The notes beneath the pieces are model-generated. The model did not search any database. It worked only from the letters and a program-made list of their open reading frames with translations, and was not told the origin of the DNA. The position numbers and the translations under genes were made by a program. A DNA stretch of 6,561 nt. It comes from Verrucomicrobiales bacterium. Its GTDB lineage: Bacteria > Verrucomicrobiota > Verrucomicrobiia > Verrucomicrobiales > DEV007. The DNA lies in NCBI GenBank assembly GCA_023253615.1, contig JALRFZ010000032.1:1-6561 (forward strand), given 5' to 3'. Shown here piece by piece: positions 1 through 6,295 of the stretch; position 1 is the first letter of the stretch, and each line of letters starts with the position of its first letter.

Positions 1-426
1 GAACTCCTCATCCTGCCGCAGAAGGCCGACGACTATTACGGACCCAACGCCGCCCTGCGCGAGGCGCTCCAGCGCGACGGCAACACGTGGAAACTGGTCC
101 ACCGCGAGGCTGCGGGGAATCGTCGTTCCGTCACCGTCGAAAAGGGCGCGCTGCGGTCGCTGTATCCCGCGGTGCATCTCGACGCCGAGAACGATGAAGC
201 CGCCTTCACTCTCGCGGGCGGTCTTGCGTGGGTGCCGGTGACGATCTCCGGATTATCGCAGCCCGAGGGTCACCGGCTCGTGATCGATGGCCGACCGCTC
301 GATCAGAGTGTCCATGGCAACGATTACTGGCAGACCGATTACGATGCCGCGACCCGCACCTGGAGCCTCACCTGGCAGGTGCCCGCGCCTAAGTCGGGGA
401 GCTTGCGGATCGAGTTGAAACGATGA
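1..426 (+). CDS. C-terminal part of an unidentified, probably secreted, beta-domain protein (5' truncated)
   Basis: The reading frame is open from the first base of the window to TGA at 424-426, giving the last 141 residues of a longer protein whose start lies upstream. I do not recognise the family. The visible part has a segment reading LLILPQKADDYYGPN, then an alternating hydrophobic/polar stretch typical of beta strands (FTLAGGLAWVPVTISGL, HRLVIDGRPL) and a terminal strand SGSLRIELKR. This resembles a C-terminal beta-sandwich module as found on many large secreted polysaccharide-degrading enzymes of Verrucomicrobiota and Planctomycetota, but that is analogy only. A GTG codon at 172 would give an 84-residue product. 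I reject it as the start because the frame continues upstream with the same composition. The next gene starts 13 bp downstream on the same strand, so the two are probably co-transcribed. Confidence is high that it is coding and low on function. Confidence 0.75.
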   Translation, partial: ELLILPQKADDYYGPNAALREALQRDGNTWKLVHREAAGNRRSVTVEKGALRSLYPAVHLDAENDEAAFTLAGGLAWVPVTISGLSQPEGHRLVIDGRPLDQSVHGNDYWQTDYDAATRTWSLTWQVPAPKSGSLRIELKR

Positions 427-439
427 CCTTTCCTTCCCC

Positions 440-1213
440 ATGAACTTTCCGAAATCCCTCCTTCCGACTCTGGCGACCGCCGTGCTGCTGTCTTGTGCCG
501 TCTCTGATCTCCGCGCCGCCGACGATGCCGCGTGGCTGACGCAGCAGGGCACCCTCATTTTTCACGACGCCTTCGAGCGCGAGGAGGACGGAAATCTCGC
601 CAAGGCCATCGGCAACGGATGGAACAGCGCCACCGCCGACCGTGTCCCGCAGATCAAGATGGCCGACCTCGACCAGGGCATCCTCAAGGTCGCGAGCGCC
701 TCGAAAGAGGCCGGTCACGCCGCCCACATCCATCACGAGGCCGGCTTCACCGATGGCGGTGTCATCGTGCGCTTCCGCTTTCCCGGTGAAAGCAAGGACG
801 AGTCGCTCCAGCTCGGTTTCGTCGATCGCGAGACGAAGGGCATCCACGCCGGACACCTCTGCTACGCGATGCTCTACCGCAGCAATCTCGTCCTCGCCGA
901 CTACAAGACGGGCGTGATGGATCTCGCGATCCGTGCGCGGCGCCAGCCCTACCTCGATCGAAAGGAGCCGCTCCCCGCCGATCTCGAGGCCCTCCTCAAG
1001 ACGAAGCAGATCAGCTTGCCGTGGAAATCCGACGACGAATGGCACGAGCTCGTCCTCGTCACCGAGGGCGACGAGATGCGCCTGACGATCGATGGCAAAC
1101 CCGTCGCCTCGCATCGGTCCGAGGGCTTCGCGCATCCCATGAAACGCTGGTTCAGTTTTCTGATTCCCAGCACCGTGTGGATCGACGACGTGAAGATCTA
1201 CCGGGTCAGGTGA
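440..1213 (+). CDS. Exported concanavalin-A-like lectin/glucanase-fold protein (DUF1080/3-keto-disaccharide hydrolase-like)
   Basis: This is a 257-residue protein with an export signal: a short n-region (MNFPK), a hydrophobic core at residues 7-20 and a probable signal peptidase I site after LRA at about residue 26. Cys19 in the string VLLSC gives an alternative, non-canonical lipobox, so a lipoprotein is possible. The mature part begins with a strand plus aromatic/acidic turn (LIFHDAFER, residues 39-47). It ends with WHELVLVTEGDEMRLTIDGKP (two strands, about 201-221), EGFAHP and a final VWIDDVKIYRV strand. This order is characteristic of the jelly-roll domain called DUF1080 or 3-keto-disaccharide hydrolase, abundant in Planctomycetota and Verrucomicrobiota. 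Its role is probably binding or processing of carbohydrate outside the cytoplasm. I see no catalytic residue set that proves hydrolysis. The start follows the previous stop by 13 bp with no Shine-Dalgarno. The 3' end overlaps the convergent small gene by 8 bp. Confidence 0.8.
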   Translation: MNFPKSLLPTLATAVLLSCAVSDLRAADDAAWLTQQGTLIFHDAFEREEDGNLAKAIGNGWNSATADRVPQIKMADLDQGILKVASASKEAGHAAHIHHEAGFTDGGVIVRFRFPGESKDESLQLGFVDRETKGIHAGHLCYAMLYRSNLVLADYKTGVMDLAIRARRQPYLDRKEPLPADLEALLKTKQISLPWKSDDEWHELVLVTEGDEMRLTIDGKPVASHRSEGFAHPMKRWFSFLIPSTVWIDDVKIYRVR

Positions 1214-1532
1214 CGGGCGGTCCCGGGGCGCATTCCGGCTGCGTCATCCGACGGTGCCGGGATTCGAGGGAGCGTTCGAAACTGACCAGCTCGCGCAGCA
1301 GCGCGTTGTATCGGCTGTGCGCCTCGTTGCCGTGCTCGCGACCGAGCAGTTCATAAAGTTCGTGGTCCGCGTTCAGCGCCTCTTCTTCGGAGGTGGAGAC
1401 GACGATCCCGCAACGTCCGAGCTTCGGGCTTGCGATTTTGACGAGGAGCGAGGCGACCGTGTGCCGTCCCGCCGAGAGGTCATCGAGTCCCTCGCGGATA
1501 AGGTCGTTGGCGGGGAGGTCGTCGAGAATCAT
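1206..1532 (-). CDS. Small conserved-type protein paired with a nucleotidyltransferase
   Basis: This is a 108-residue cytoplasmic protein with no signal peptide or membrane segment. Residues 9-36 (NDLIREGLDDLSAGRHTVAS and onward) form a helical N-terminal part. A second helical segment carries YELLGREHGNEAHSRYN and continues as ALLRELVSFERSLE, rich in charged residues. From memory, small proteins with this SRYNALLRELVSFER-type motif occur next to nucleotidyltransferases of the kind encoded immediately upstream here, but I cannot search to confirm it. The ATG lies 21 bp after the stop of the nucleotidyltransferase on the same strand, so translation is probably coupled. A GGAG (complement of 1535-1538) sits only two bases before the start, closer than usual. 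The last 8 bp overlap the oppositely oriented lectin-like gene. Function is unknown. A regulator or partner subunit of the nucleotidyltransferase, or half of a toxin-antitoxin pair, are reasonable hypotheses. Confidence 0.72.
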   Translation of the reverse strand: MILDDLPANDLIREGLDDLSAGRHTVASLLVKIASPKLGRCGIVVSTSEEEALNADHELYELLGREHGNEAHSRYNALLRELVSFERSLESRHRRMTQPECAPGPPVT

Positions 1533-1553
1533 GGCTCCGGTAGCATAGCCCGG

Positions 1554-2072
1554 TCATCCCGGAATTTCCATGATCCGTTTTCTCAAAGCGGCGCCGTCGA
1601 TGGAAGGATGGCGGATCAGGAGGGGTTCCACGGTTTCAAAAAGTTCGACGAGGCGTTCAGGGATGACGAGACCGTCCCGGATCATGGAGGCGACGTCCAC
1701 CCGGTCGCGGGGATGGTCTCGTTCCACCTTCGCGAGAGCTTGACCGTAGAAATCGTAATGATGGAAATCGAGGCGGCCATATCGCGCGATAAAGGGGCTG
1801 CGCGTCTGCCAGCCCGGCAATGCAGGCACGAACTGATCGGGGGAAGCGAGTTCGATGTTGATGTCCAATCGATCCTTCAGTCGTGGCAGACACTCGAAAA
1901 ATCCTTTTGGCTCGGGTTCCGCTTTGAGATCGACATCGATGGTCATTTCCCGCCACCCCATCAGCACGGCCGAAACGCCACCGGTGAAGTAGATGCATCC
2001 TTCCGAGGTGACCGATGCACCCATGCTGCGCATGAGGCTTTCGATCCTTTCCTTTGTCGTGTGTGAACGCAT
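1554..2072 (-). CDS. MNT-fold nucleotidyltransferase (AbiEii/DUF6036-like)
   Basis: This is a 172-residue cytoplasmic protein with the signature of the minimal nucleotidyltransferase fold. GGVSAVLMGW at residues 31-40 is the glycine-rich nucleotide-binding turn. It is followed by TIDVDLK (44-50), whose Asp46 and Asp48 would bind metal; Glu74 in INIELASP is the likely third carboxylate. Downstream, YDFYGQALAKVERDHPRDRVDV (106-127) matches the Lys/Arg helix plus Asp-rich segment seen in AbiEii-like and DUF6036-type enzymes. The expected activity is transfer of a nucleotide monophosphate to an unknown RNA, protein or small molecule. I chose ATG at 2072 because it leaves a short helix before the GG motif and a GGGAA abuts it. 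ATG at 2084 and a TTG at 2141 (195 residues) are in-frame alternatives. If 2141 is used, the gap to the upstream A-B fusion gene is only 13 bp, so read-through from that operon is plausible. The 108-residue partner follows after 21 bp. Confidence 0.82.
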   Translation of the reverse strand: MRSHTTKERIESLMRSMGASVTSEGCIYFTGGVSAVLMGWREMTIDVDLKAEPEPKGFFECLPRLKDRLDINIELASPDQFVPALPGWQTRSPFIARYGRLDFHHYDFYGQALAKVERDHPRDRVDVASMIRDGLVIPERLVELFETVEPLLIRHPSIDGAALRKRIMEIPG

Positions 2073-2154
2073 TTCCCGCAGCATGATACCGGCGACGGGG
2101 ATACCCAACTGATTTTTGGAATCCGATGGCAAATCCGTCAAAACGATCGGGTAT

Positions 2155-3582
2155 TCACTCCATCACCGCCCCCGCATACCCCACGACCCGGCTGGTGTCT
2201 CCGGTGACGCGCGCGCTGGTTTCGTAGCCGGTGATCTCGATGGAGGGATGGCGTTCCGTCTCGAGCGCCCGCAGCACCGCGACGGCGGGTCGCATCCCGC
2301 ACATGCTGATGCGGTGATTCAGACAGGTGTCGTAGAGACCGCGCGCATCGCCGTCCTCGAGCGGGTCGAGGGCGAGGGCATCGAGACGACGGTTTTCCTC
2401 GTCGTCGGCGAAGTGATTCATGTCGCTGGAAATGACGAGGAGGAGCCGCTCGCCCAATTCTTCACGCAAGGCCGCGAGTTCTTCGGAAAGCGCGGCGAGA
2501 TCCTCGTAGCCGGCCGCGCCGATCGCGATGGGGACGATGCGGACGAAGGGATTGCGGCGGTGCAAAAAGGGCAACAGCACCTCGCAGCCATGCTCGTCCC
2601 GATGGGCCTCGTCTTCGCGGACGAGGCGCGGGCAACGCGCCACCAGAAAATCGGCCCATTCCCCCGCGACCTCGAGCTTTCCTCCCGGCCACTCCCACGC
2701 TCCGGCAGCGCTGACCGACCATTCGGGGCCGGCGGCGGTGTGTTTGGGACCGATGATCACCGCCACCTCCGGCACCTGCACGCGGGCGAGGGTGACGGCG
2801 ACGAGGTCGCCACAAAAACGCCACCCGGCATGCGGCAACATCACGGCGCGGGCAGGATCGGGACTGAAGAGTCGGGTCGGTGCGTAGCAGCGGTCGAGTT
2901 CGGCTTTGATCCCGGCGGCGGTCGCCGGATAAAACTGACCGGCTTTCGCGGCGGGACGGGTCGCGACTCTTTCTCCCCGCACCGAAGCGAGCGCCGCTTC
3001 ATTCGGGGAGAGTTCCTCGGCAAAGGGCTCGCCCTCGAAGGTGATCACTTCCGCGTGAGGCCAGGTCCAGGCATCGGCGGGCAGGCCGGCCTTCTGGCAG
3101 ACTCTTTCGAGAAAGGTGGTGACATCCCAGCGATTCTCCGTGGCCACCTGCGGCAGGAAAAGGCCGCGCTTTCCATCGGCCCTGACAATGACACCATGTT
3201 TCCCGATGAGGATGGCACGCACGCGGTCGCGGCCCGCCGCTTCGACCGATCGAAAGGAATGGAGCGGTGTCAGTTCGATCGTGAGCAGCCCGGTCTCGGC
3301 GGGTGCGACGGGAGGAAAACGAGTATCCCTCGTCGCGGCGGCGGGAGCGGCCTGGGCGAGGAGGAGTCCCACGGGATTTGTCTGATCGACCCGGTAATTC
3401 CCGATGCAGCCGCGCAATTTGTCGCCGCGGCGCAGGGTGACGAAGAGACCGAAGCAGGGGATGGCCGCGATCTCGGGCGGCAGGGAATCGGTTGCCGTGA
3501 AACCCCGCGCCGCCCCCTCGACAAGACGTCGGGACTGCGAAAGCAGCGCGCGTTGCACGGCGGGATCTTGGAAGGAGATCAT
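2155..3582 (-). CDS. amrA-amrB: AmmeMemoRadiSam system protein A-B fusion (AMMECR1 domain + Memo domain)
   Basis: This is a 475-residue cytoplasmic protein joining two families usually encoded separately. Residues about 10-195 are an AMMECR1 domain: LLSQSRRLVEGAARGF at the start, the diagnostic LRGCIGNY at 56-63, TIELTPL at 101-107 and HGVIVRADGKRGLFLPQVA at 129-147. Residues about 206-475 are a Memo domain: GQFYPA (215-220), LPHAGW with His251, GPKHT with His281, DEHGCEVLLPF (329-339), SSDMNHF (385-391) and CGMRP with Cys428. His251, His281 and Cys428 match the positions of the metal ligands reported for human MEMO1 (two His, one Cys), so the metal site looks intact. The domains are joined by a roughly 10-residue linker. 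The family occurs with the radical SAM enzyme AmrS, which lies upstream on the same strand here; the system's reaction is not settled. The ATG at 3582 fits the AMMECR1 start and no Shine-Dalgarno is seen. Confidence 0.95.
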   Translation of the reverse strand: MISFQDPAVQRALLSQSRRLVEGAARGFTATDSLPPEIAAIPCFGLFVTLRRGDKLRGCIGNYRVDQTNPVGLLLAQAAPAAATRDTRFPPVAPAETGLLTIELTPLHSFRSVEAAGRDRVRAILIGKHGVIVRADGKRGLFLPQVATENRWDVTTFLERVCQKAGLPADAWTWPHAEVITFEGEPFAEELSPNEAALASVRGERVATRPAAKAGQFYPATAAGIKAELDRCYAPTRLFSPDPARAVMLPHAGWRFCGDLVAVTLARVQVPEVAVIIGPKHTAAGPEWSVSAAGAWEWPGGKLEVAGEWADFLVARCPRLVREDEAHRDEHGCEVLLPFLHRRNPFVRIVPIAIGAAGYEDLAALSEELAALREELGERLLLVISSDMNHFADDEENRRLDALALDPLEDGDARGLYDTCLNHRISMCGMRPAVAVLRALETERHPSIEITGYETSARVTGDTSRVVGYAGAVME

Positions 3583-3596
3583 GGCTGAGAGAGGTG

Positions 3597-3774
3597 CCTA
3601 CGGAACACGCGGAATACACCGAAAGGCAATCGCAAATGGGTTGGAGGCAGGGGCGTCATGTTCGGTTGTTCGGGGAGCCGCTTCCAGTTTCCTTCCGTGT
3701 TTTCCGTGTATTTTGATGCCTGCCGCATCTATCTCGGTCTTCAATCATTCCGTGTTTTCCGCGTATTCCGTAGG
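3597..3774. repeat. MITE-like intergenic element with 27-bp imperfect inverted ends made of nonamers
   Basis: The segments 3597-3623 and 3748-3774 are inverted complements of each other, matching at 24 of 27 positions. A further partial copy lies inside at 3693-3712 in the same orientation as the right end, with one mismatch over 20 bp. Each copy is itself built of nonamers of the type TTCCGTGTW, repeated three times head to tail in the end copies. The 124-bp interior has no convincing gene. The element fills most of the 264-bp gap (3583-3846) between AmrS and the A-B fusion gene. I recall similar TTCCGTGTTTTCCGTGTATT-like iterations as dispersed intergenic repeats in Verrucomicrobiota genomes, sometimes flanking small cassettes. 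That is memory, not a search. No clear target-site duplication was found. It could be a mobile remnant, a REP-like repeat or a transcription terminator/processing element. Confidence 0.7.
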
Positions 3775-3833
3775 CCGACTCTTTCTCGCTCGATGGTAGG
3801 CCGCCCCTTCTTCGCTCGATGGTAGGCCGCTCC
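3770..3833. repeat. 26-bp tandem repeat, about 2.5 copies
   Basis: The units start at 3770, 3796 and 3822, each beginning GTAGGCCG. Units one and two match at 22 of 26 positions, with all differences in the pyrimidine-rich middle. The third copy is truncated after about 12 bp. The longest exact repeat is 19 bp (3786-3804 and 3812-3830, containing CTCGATGGTAGGCCGC). The first unit overlaps the right end of the inverted-repeat element by five bases (GTAGG, 3770-3774), so the two structures may share an origin. The array ends 14 bp before the AmrS stop codon. Replication slippage is the simplest explanation. Confidence 0.75.
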
Positions 3834-3846
3834 AATTCCCGCGCGT

Positions 3847-4941
3847 TCATTTCTCCTGAAACGTTCTCAAATCCACGGGCAAACGTTTCCTTCCCCAATC
3901 ACCGCAGGCGTCTTCGAAGACGCCCGGAATGATCGTGCCGCAGGTGGTGCAGGCCCCGTCGCGGATGCGGTAGGCGCCGATCTCATAATGAACCCGCTCG
4001 ATCACGACCGTGCCGCAACCGGGACAAAGGGTGCTCTGCCGTTCGCCGTCGAGGACGTTGCCGAGGTAGACGTATTTCAGACCGCGTTTCGTCGCGATCT
4101 CGCGGGCGCCGATGAGGGTCTCGTGCGGCGTGCGGCCCTTGTCGCGCATTTTGAAATCGGGATGAAAGGCGGTGAAATGGAGGGGCACGGAGTCGCCGAG
4201 ATGCTCCGCGATCCAGTCGCAGAGCCGGGCGGTCTCGTCGGGTGAATCGTTCTCTCCGGGGATCATCAGGTTCGTGATCTCGAACCAGACCGAAGACTCT
4301 TGCTTCAACCATTGAAGAGTGTCGAGAACCGGCCCGAGATGCGAGAGCGTCTGGCTGCGGTAGAACTCCTCGGTGAAGGCCTTGAGATCGACGTTCGCGG
4401 CATCGATGTGTTCGTAGAACTCCGGACGGGCCAAGGCGGTGATGTAGCCCGCGGTGACCGCGACGGTCTTGATGCCCTCGGCCCGGGCGAGTTTCGCTGT
4501 GTCGATGGCGTATTCGGCCCAGATCACGGGATCGTTGTAGGTGAAGGCGATGCTGCGGCATCCGTGCGCTTTCGCGGCGCGCACGATCGCCTCGGGCGCG
4601 GCCTCGGCGCTGAGGATCTCGATCTCGCGCGATTTCGAGATGTCCCAGTTCTGGCAGAATTTGCAGCCGAGATTGCAACCGGCCGTGCCGAAGGAGAGGA
4701 CGGGCGTGCCGGGGAGGAAGTGATTGAGCGGCTTTTTCTCGATCGGATCGATGCAGAATCCGGTGCTGCGTCCGTAGGTCGTCAGGACCATTTCCCCGCC
4801 GACATTCTGACGCACGAAACAGAAGCCGCGCTGCCCTTCGCCGAGGCGACATTCGCGGGGGCAGAGGTCGCAGACGAGGCGGTCGCCCTCCCGGTGCCAC
4901 CACCGGGCCGCCGTTTCGGGAGTGGTTATGGAGGGGATCAT
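3847..4941 (-). CDS. amrS: AmmeMemoRadiSam system radical SAM enzyme AmrS
   Basis: This is a 364-residue cytoplasmic radical SAM enzyme. The cluster-binding CxxxCxxC is CNLGCKFC with Cys89, Cys93 and Cys96, preceded by LSFGTAG. An N-terminal Cys-rich segment (CDLCPREC with Cys24, 27, 31, then Cys41 in GQRGFC) and a C-terminal pair of CxxC motifs (Cys306/309 in CPGC, Cys331/334 in CTTC) are features of this family and could hold zinc or an extra cluster. The segments FTYNDPVIWAEYA (133-145), NVDLKAFTEEFY (183-194) and HFTAFHPDFKM (255-265) fit the AmrS TIM-barrel core. Its product and substrate are not established. The usual genomic partners, AMMECR1 and Memo, are encoded as one fused protein downstream on the same strand, after a repeat-filled 264-bp gap. 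I chose ATG at 4941 because family similarity starts there. ATG at 5052 or a start at 5115 would add 37 or 58 residues without recognisable homology. Confidence 0.93.
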   Translation of the reverse strand: MIPSITTPETAARWWHREGDRLVCDLCPRECRLGEGQRGFCFVRQNVGGEMVLTTYGRSTGFCIDPIEKKPLNHFLPGTPVLSFGTAGCNLGCKFCQNWDISKSREIEILSAEAAPEAIVRAAKAHGCRSIAFTYNDPVIWAEYAIDTAKLARAEGIKTVAVTAGYITALARPEFYEHIDAANVDLKAFTEEFYRSQTLSHLGPVLDTLQWLKQESSVWFEITNLMIPGENDSPDETARLCDWIAEHLGDSVPLHFTAFHPDFKMRDKGRTPHETLIGAREIATKRGLKYVYLGNVLDGERQSTLCPGCGTVVIERVHYEIGAYRIRDGACTTCGTIIPGVFEDACGDWGRKRLPVDLRTFQEK

Positions 4942-5050
4942 CGCAAAGACAAGATCGCATGGATCGGCCACCGGGTCCACCGGAGGCAGGGATTTCCGCG
5001 CAATTCGGGACTTGTCCCTCCGCCCGGCATCGGGGAAATAGGCGATCGTC
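4942..5050. promoter_or_regulatory. Divergent intergenic region between amrS and the exported hydrolase gene
   Basis: The 109 bp between the chosen amrS start and the + strand ATG at 5051 must hold promoters for both directions if both transcripts begin here. I see no convincing -35/-10 pair. Visible structures are a 12-bp near-palindrome GGGACTTGTCCC at 5007-5018, a direct repeat of CCACCGG at 4968-4974 and 4977-4983, and an 8-bp palindrome GTCATGAC at 5048-5055 that contains the + strand start codon and, on the other strand, an alternative amrS start. The 5007-5018 palindrome is the best candidate operator, but the evidence is weak. Confidence 0.35.
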
Positions 5051-6286
5051 ATGACGTTTCCGCTCCTCGCCTCGCTCGCCCTCGTCGCCGCGCCTTCGGA
5101 GGAGCGTGGTCTCACCGCGGCGTGGGAAGGCGAGACGCTTCGGATCGCCGGCGAGTCGCTCGAGGCCCGCGGTCCGGCCGATCGTTATGCCTGGGTCACG
5201 CTGCCCGCGCCGGGCGGCGTCTGGGACCTTTCCAAACACGCCAAAGTCGAGGCCGAGGTGACGAATCCGTCCGACGAACGGGTCGATCTCCTTCTCTGGG
5301 TGGTGGGCGACCGCGGCTGGGATGCCGTGCCGGCTCCGGCGACGCTTGCGCCTGGAGAGACGCGCCTGCTTTCGTGCGATCTGCGCGAAACCTGGCCTGA
5401 CAAAACACCCAAGATCGATCCCCGTCAGGTGAAGCAGGTCCAGATGATGATTCTGAGACGCGGCAACAAGCCGGTAGCGCTCTCGATGCGAAATCTCCGC
5501 GCCACCGGCGAAGCGCCAGCCTGGACGATGCCGGCGGGGCGTCTCGAAGTGCCTCCGGTCGAGGACGCGGCACCCGCACCGGGAAAACGGGTCCGATTCC
5601 GACTCCCGGGAGACGAGGGCAAAGCGGTCTACTCCATTCTCCATCTGCCCGGGGATTGGAAAGCCGGCGGCACCTATCCCGTGATCGCCGAGTATCCGGG
5701 AAACATCTTTTTCGTTCCCGGCTGCTACTCCACCGGACTCCCCGATCAATGTATCATCGGCTACGGTATGACGAAAGGCCGCGGCGCGATCTGTGTCGGA
5801 CTGCCTTTTGTCGATCCCACGGACGGCACCATCGCCGAGCACGGCTGGGGGGATCCCGATGCGACCGCCGACCATGCCGTGCGGATGATGGAGGAGGTCT
5901 GTGTGAAGTTCGGCGGCGATCGGGCCAATCTCCTCCTCACCGGCTTCTCACGCGGGGCCCTCGCCTGCGGCTACATCGGCCTGCGGAACGATCGCATCGC
6001 CGCGCTCTGGAAAGGATTCCACGCCTGCCAGCACTACGATGGCGACGGATGGAACGGCGCGACGATGGAGGGAGCGCTGGAGCGGGCGAAACGTTTCCGC
6101 GGCCGCGCCGTCTTCCAGACCGACAACTCTCCGGCCGCGTTCCAAGCCGTGATGGACGCGATGAAGACCGAGGTGACCTGGGCCAGTTCCGGTCTCGGAG
6201 CCCATGCGACGGCGATGTTTCTTGATGAAAGAGAGTCGACGCGACAGCTCCGCGAGTGGTATCTTCGGCTCCTTTCGACTCCCTGA
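5051..6286 (+). CDS. Exported alpha/beta hydrolase (putative esterase) with N-terminal carbohydrate-binding-like domain
   Basis: This is a 411-residue protein. Residues 1-14 form a short hydrophobic signal (MTFPLLASLALVAA) lacking the usual positive charge; a TAG at 5039-5041 bars any longer start. Residues about 20-152 look like a jelly-roll domain of the kind on agarases and related enzymes: VWDLSKHAKVEAEVTNPSDE, PATLAPGETRLL and ALSMRNLRATG. Residues about 180-411 form an alpha/beta hydrolase: a first strand TYPVIAEYPG (208-217), nucleophile elbow GFSRG with Ser300 (298-302), preceded by GGDRANLLLT, and candidate acid Asp358 in FQTDN and base His385 in GAHAT. A complete Ser-Asp-His triad is therefore likely. 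Esterase or depolymerase activity on a polysaccharide side group (acetyl or feruloyl) is an inference, and the substrate is unknown. Gene end and next gene start are 9 bp apart, suggesting an operon with a second hydrolase-type gene. Confidence 0.85.
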   Translation: MTFPLLASLALVAAPSEERGLTAAWEGETLRIAGESLEARGPADRYAWVTLPAPGGVWDLSKHAKVEAEVTNPSDERVDLLLWVVGDRGWDAVPAPATLAPGETRLLSCDLRETWPDKTPKIDPRQVKQVQMMILRRGNKPVALSMRNLRATGEAPAWTMPAGRLEVPPVEDAAPAPGKRVRFRLPGDEGKAVYSILHLPGDWKAGGTYPVIAEYPGNIFFVPGCYSTGLPDQCIIGYGMTKGRGAICVGLPFVDPTDGTIAEHGWGDPDATADHAVRMMEEVCVKFGGDRANLLLTGFSRGALACGYIGLRNDRIAALWKGFHACQHYDGDGWNGATMEGALERAKRFRGRAVFQTDNSPAAFQAVMDAMKTEVTWASSGLGAHATAMFLDERESTRQLREWYLRLLSTP

Positions 6287-6295
6287 CCGATCTCC

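Noticed and set aside
458..520. Lipobox at Cys19 of the lectin-like protein
   Set aside because: LLSC has Leu at the -2 position, which is unusual, and a good signal peptidase I site (LRA) follows seven residues later, so I did not call it a lipoprotein outright.
389..1135. 248-codon open frame on - opposite the lectin-like gene
   Set aside because: The + frame has a signal peptide and a recognisable jelly-roll strand order; the - frame reads as a shadow.
1254..2066. 270-codon open frame on + opposite the nucleotidyltransferase pair
   Set aside because: The minus-strand frames show the GGVS/DVD nucleotidyltransferase signature and coherent protein composition; the + frame does not.
2116..3588. 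490-codon open frame on + across the A-B fusion gene
   Set aside because: It is the antisense shadow of a gene with clear AMMECR1 and Memo motifs; its translation is Gly/Arg/Asp-rich with no recognisable domain. Long antisense frames are expected at this GC content.
3770..3833. Possible CRISPR array
   Set aside because: The 26-bp units are contiguous with no unique spacers between conserved repeats, number fewer than three complete copies, and no cas genes are visible.
3656..3898. 80-codon open frame on - inside the repeat region
   Set aside because: Its translation is produced by the nonamer repeats and has no homology-like features; it runs into the 3' end of amrS from a repeat-derived segment.
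4300..5400. 366-codon open frame on + opposite amrS
   Set aside because: Antisense to the CxxxCxxC-bearing radical SAM gene and lacking any recognisable motif.
3983..5875. 630-codon open frame on - across amrS and the exported hydrolase gene
   Set aside because: The translation is extremely Arg-rich without domain features and spans two well-supported genes in other frames.
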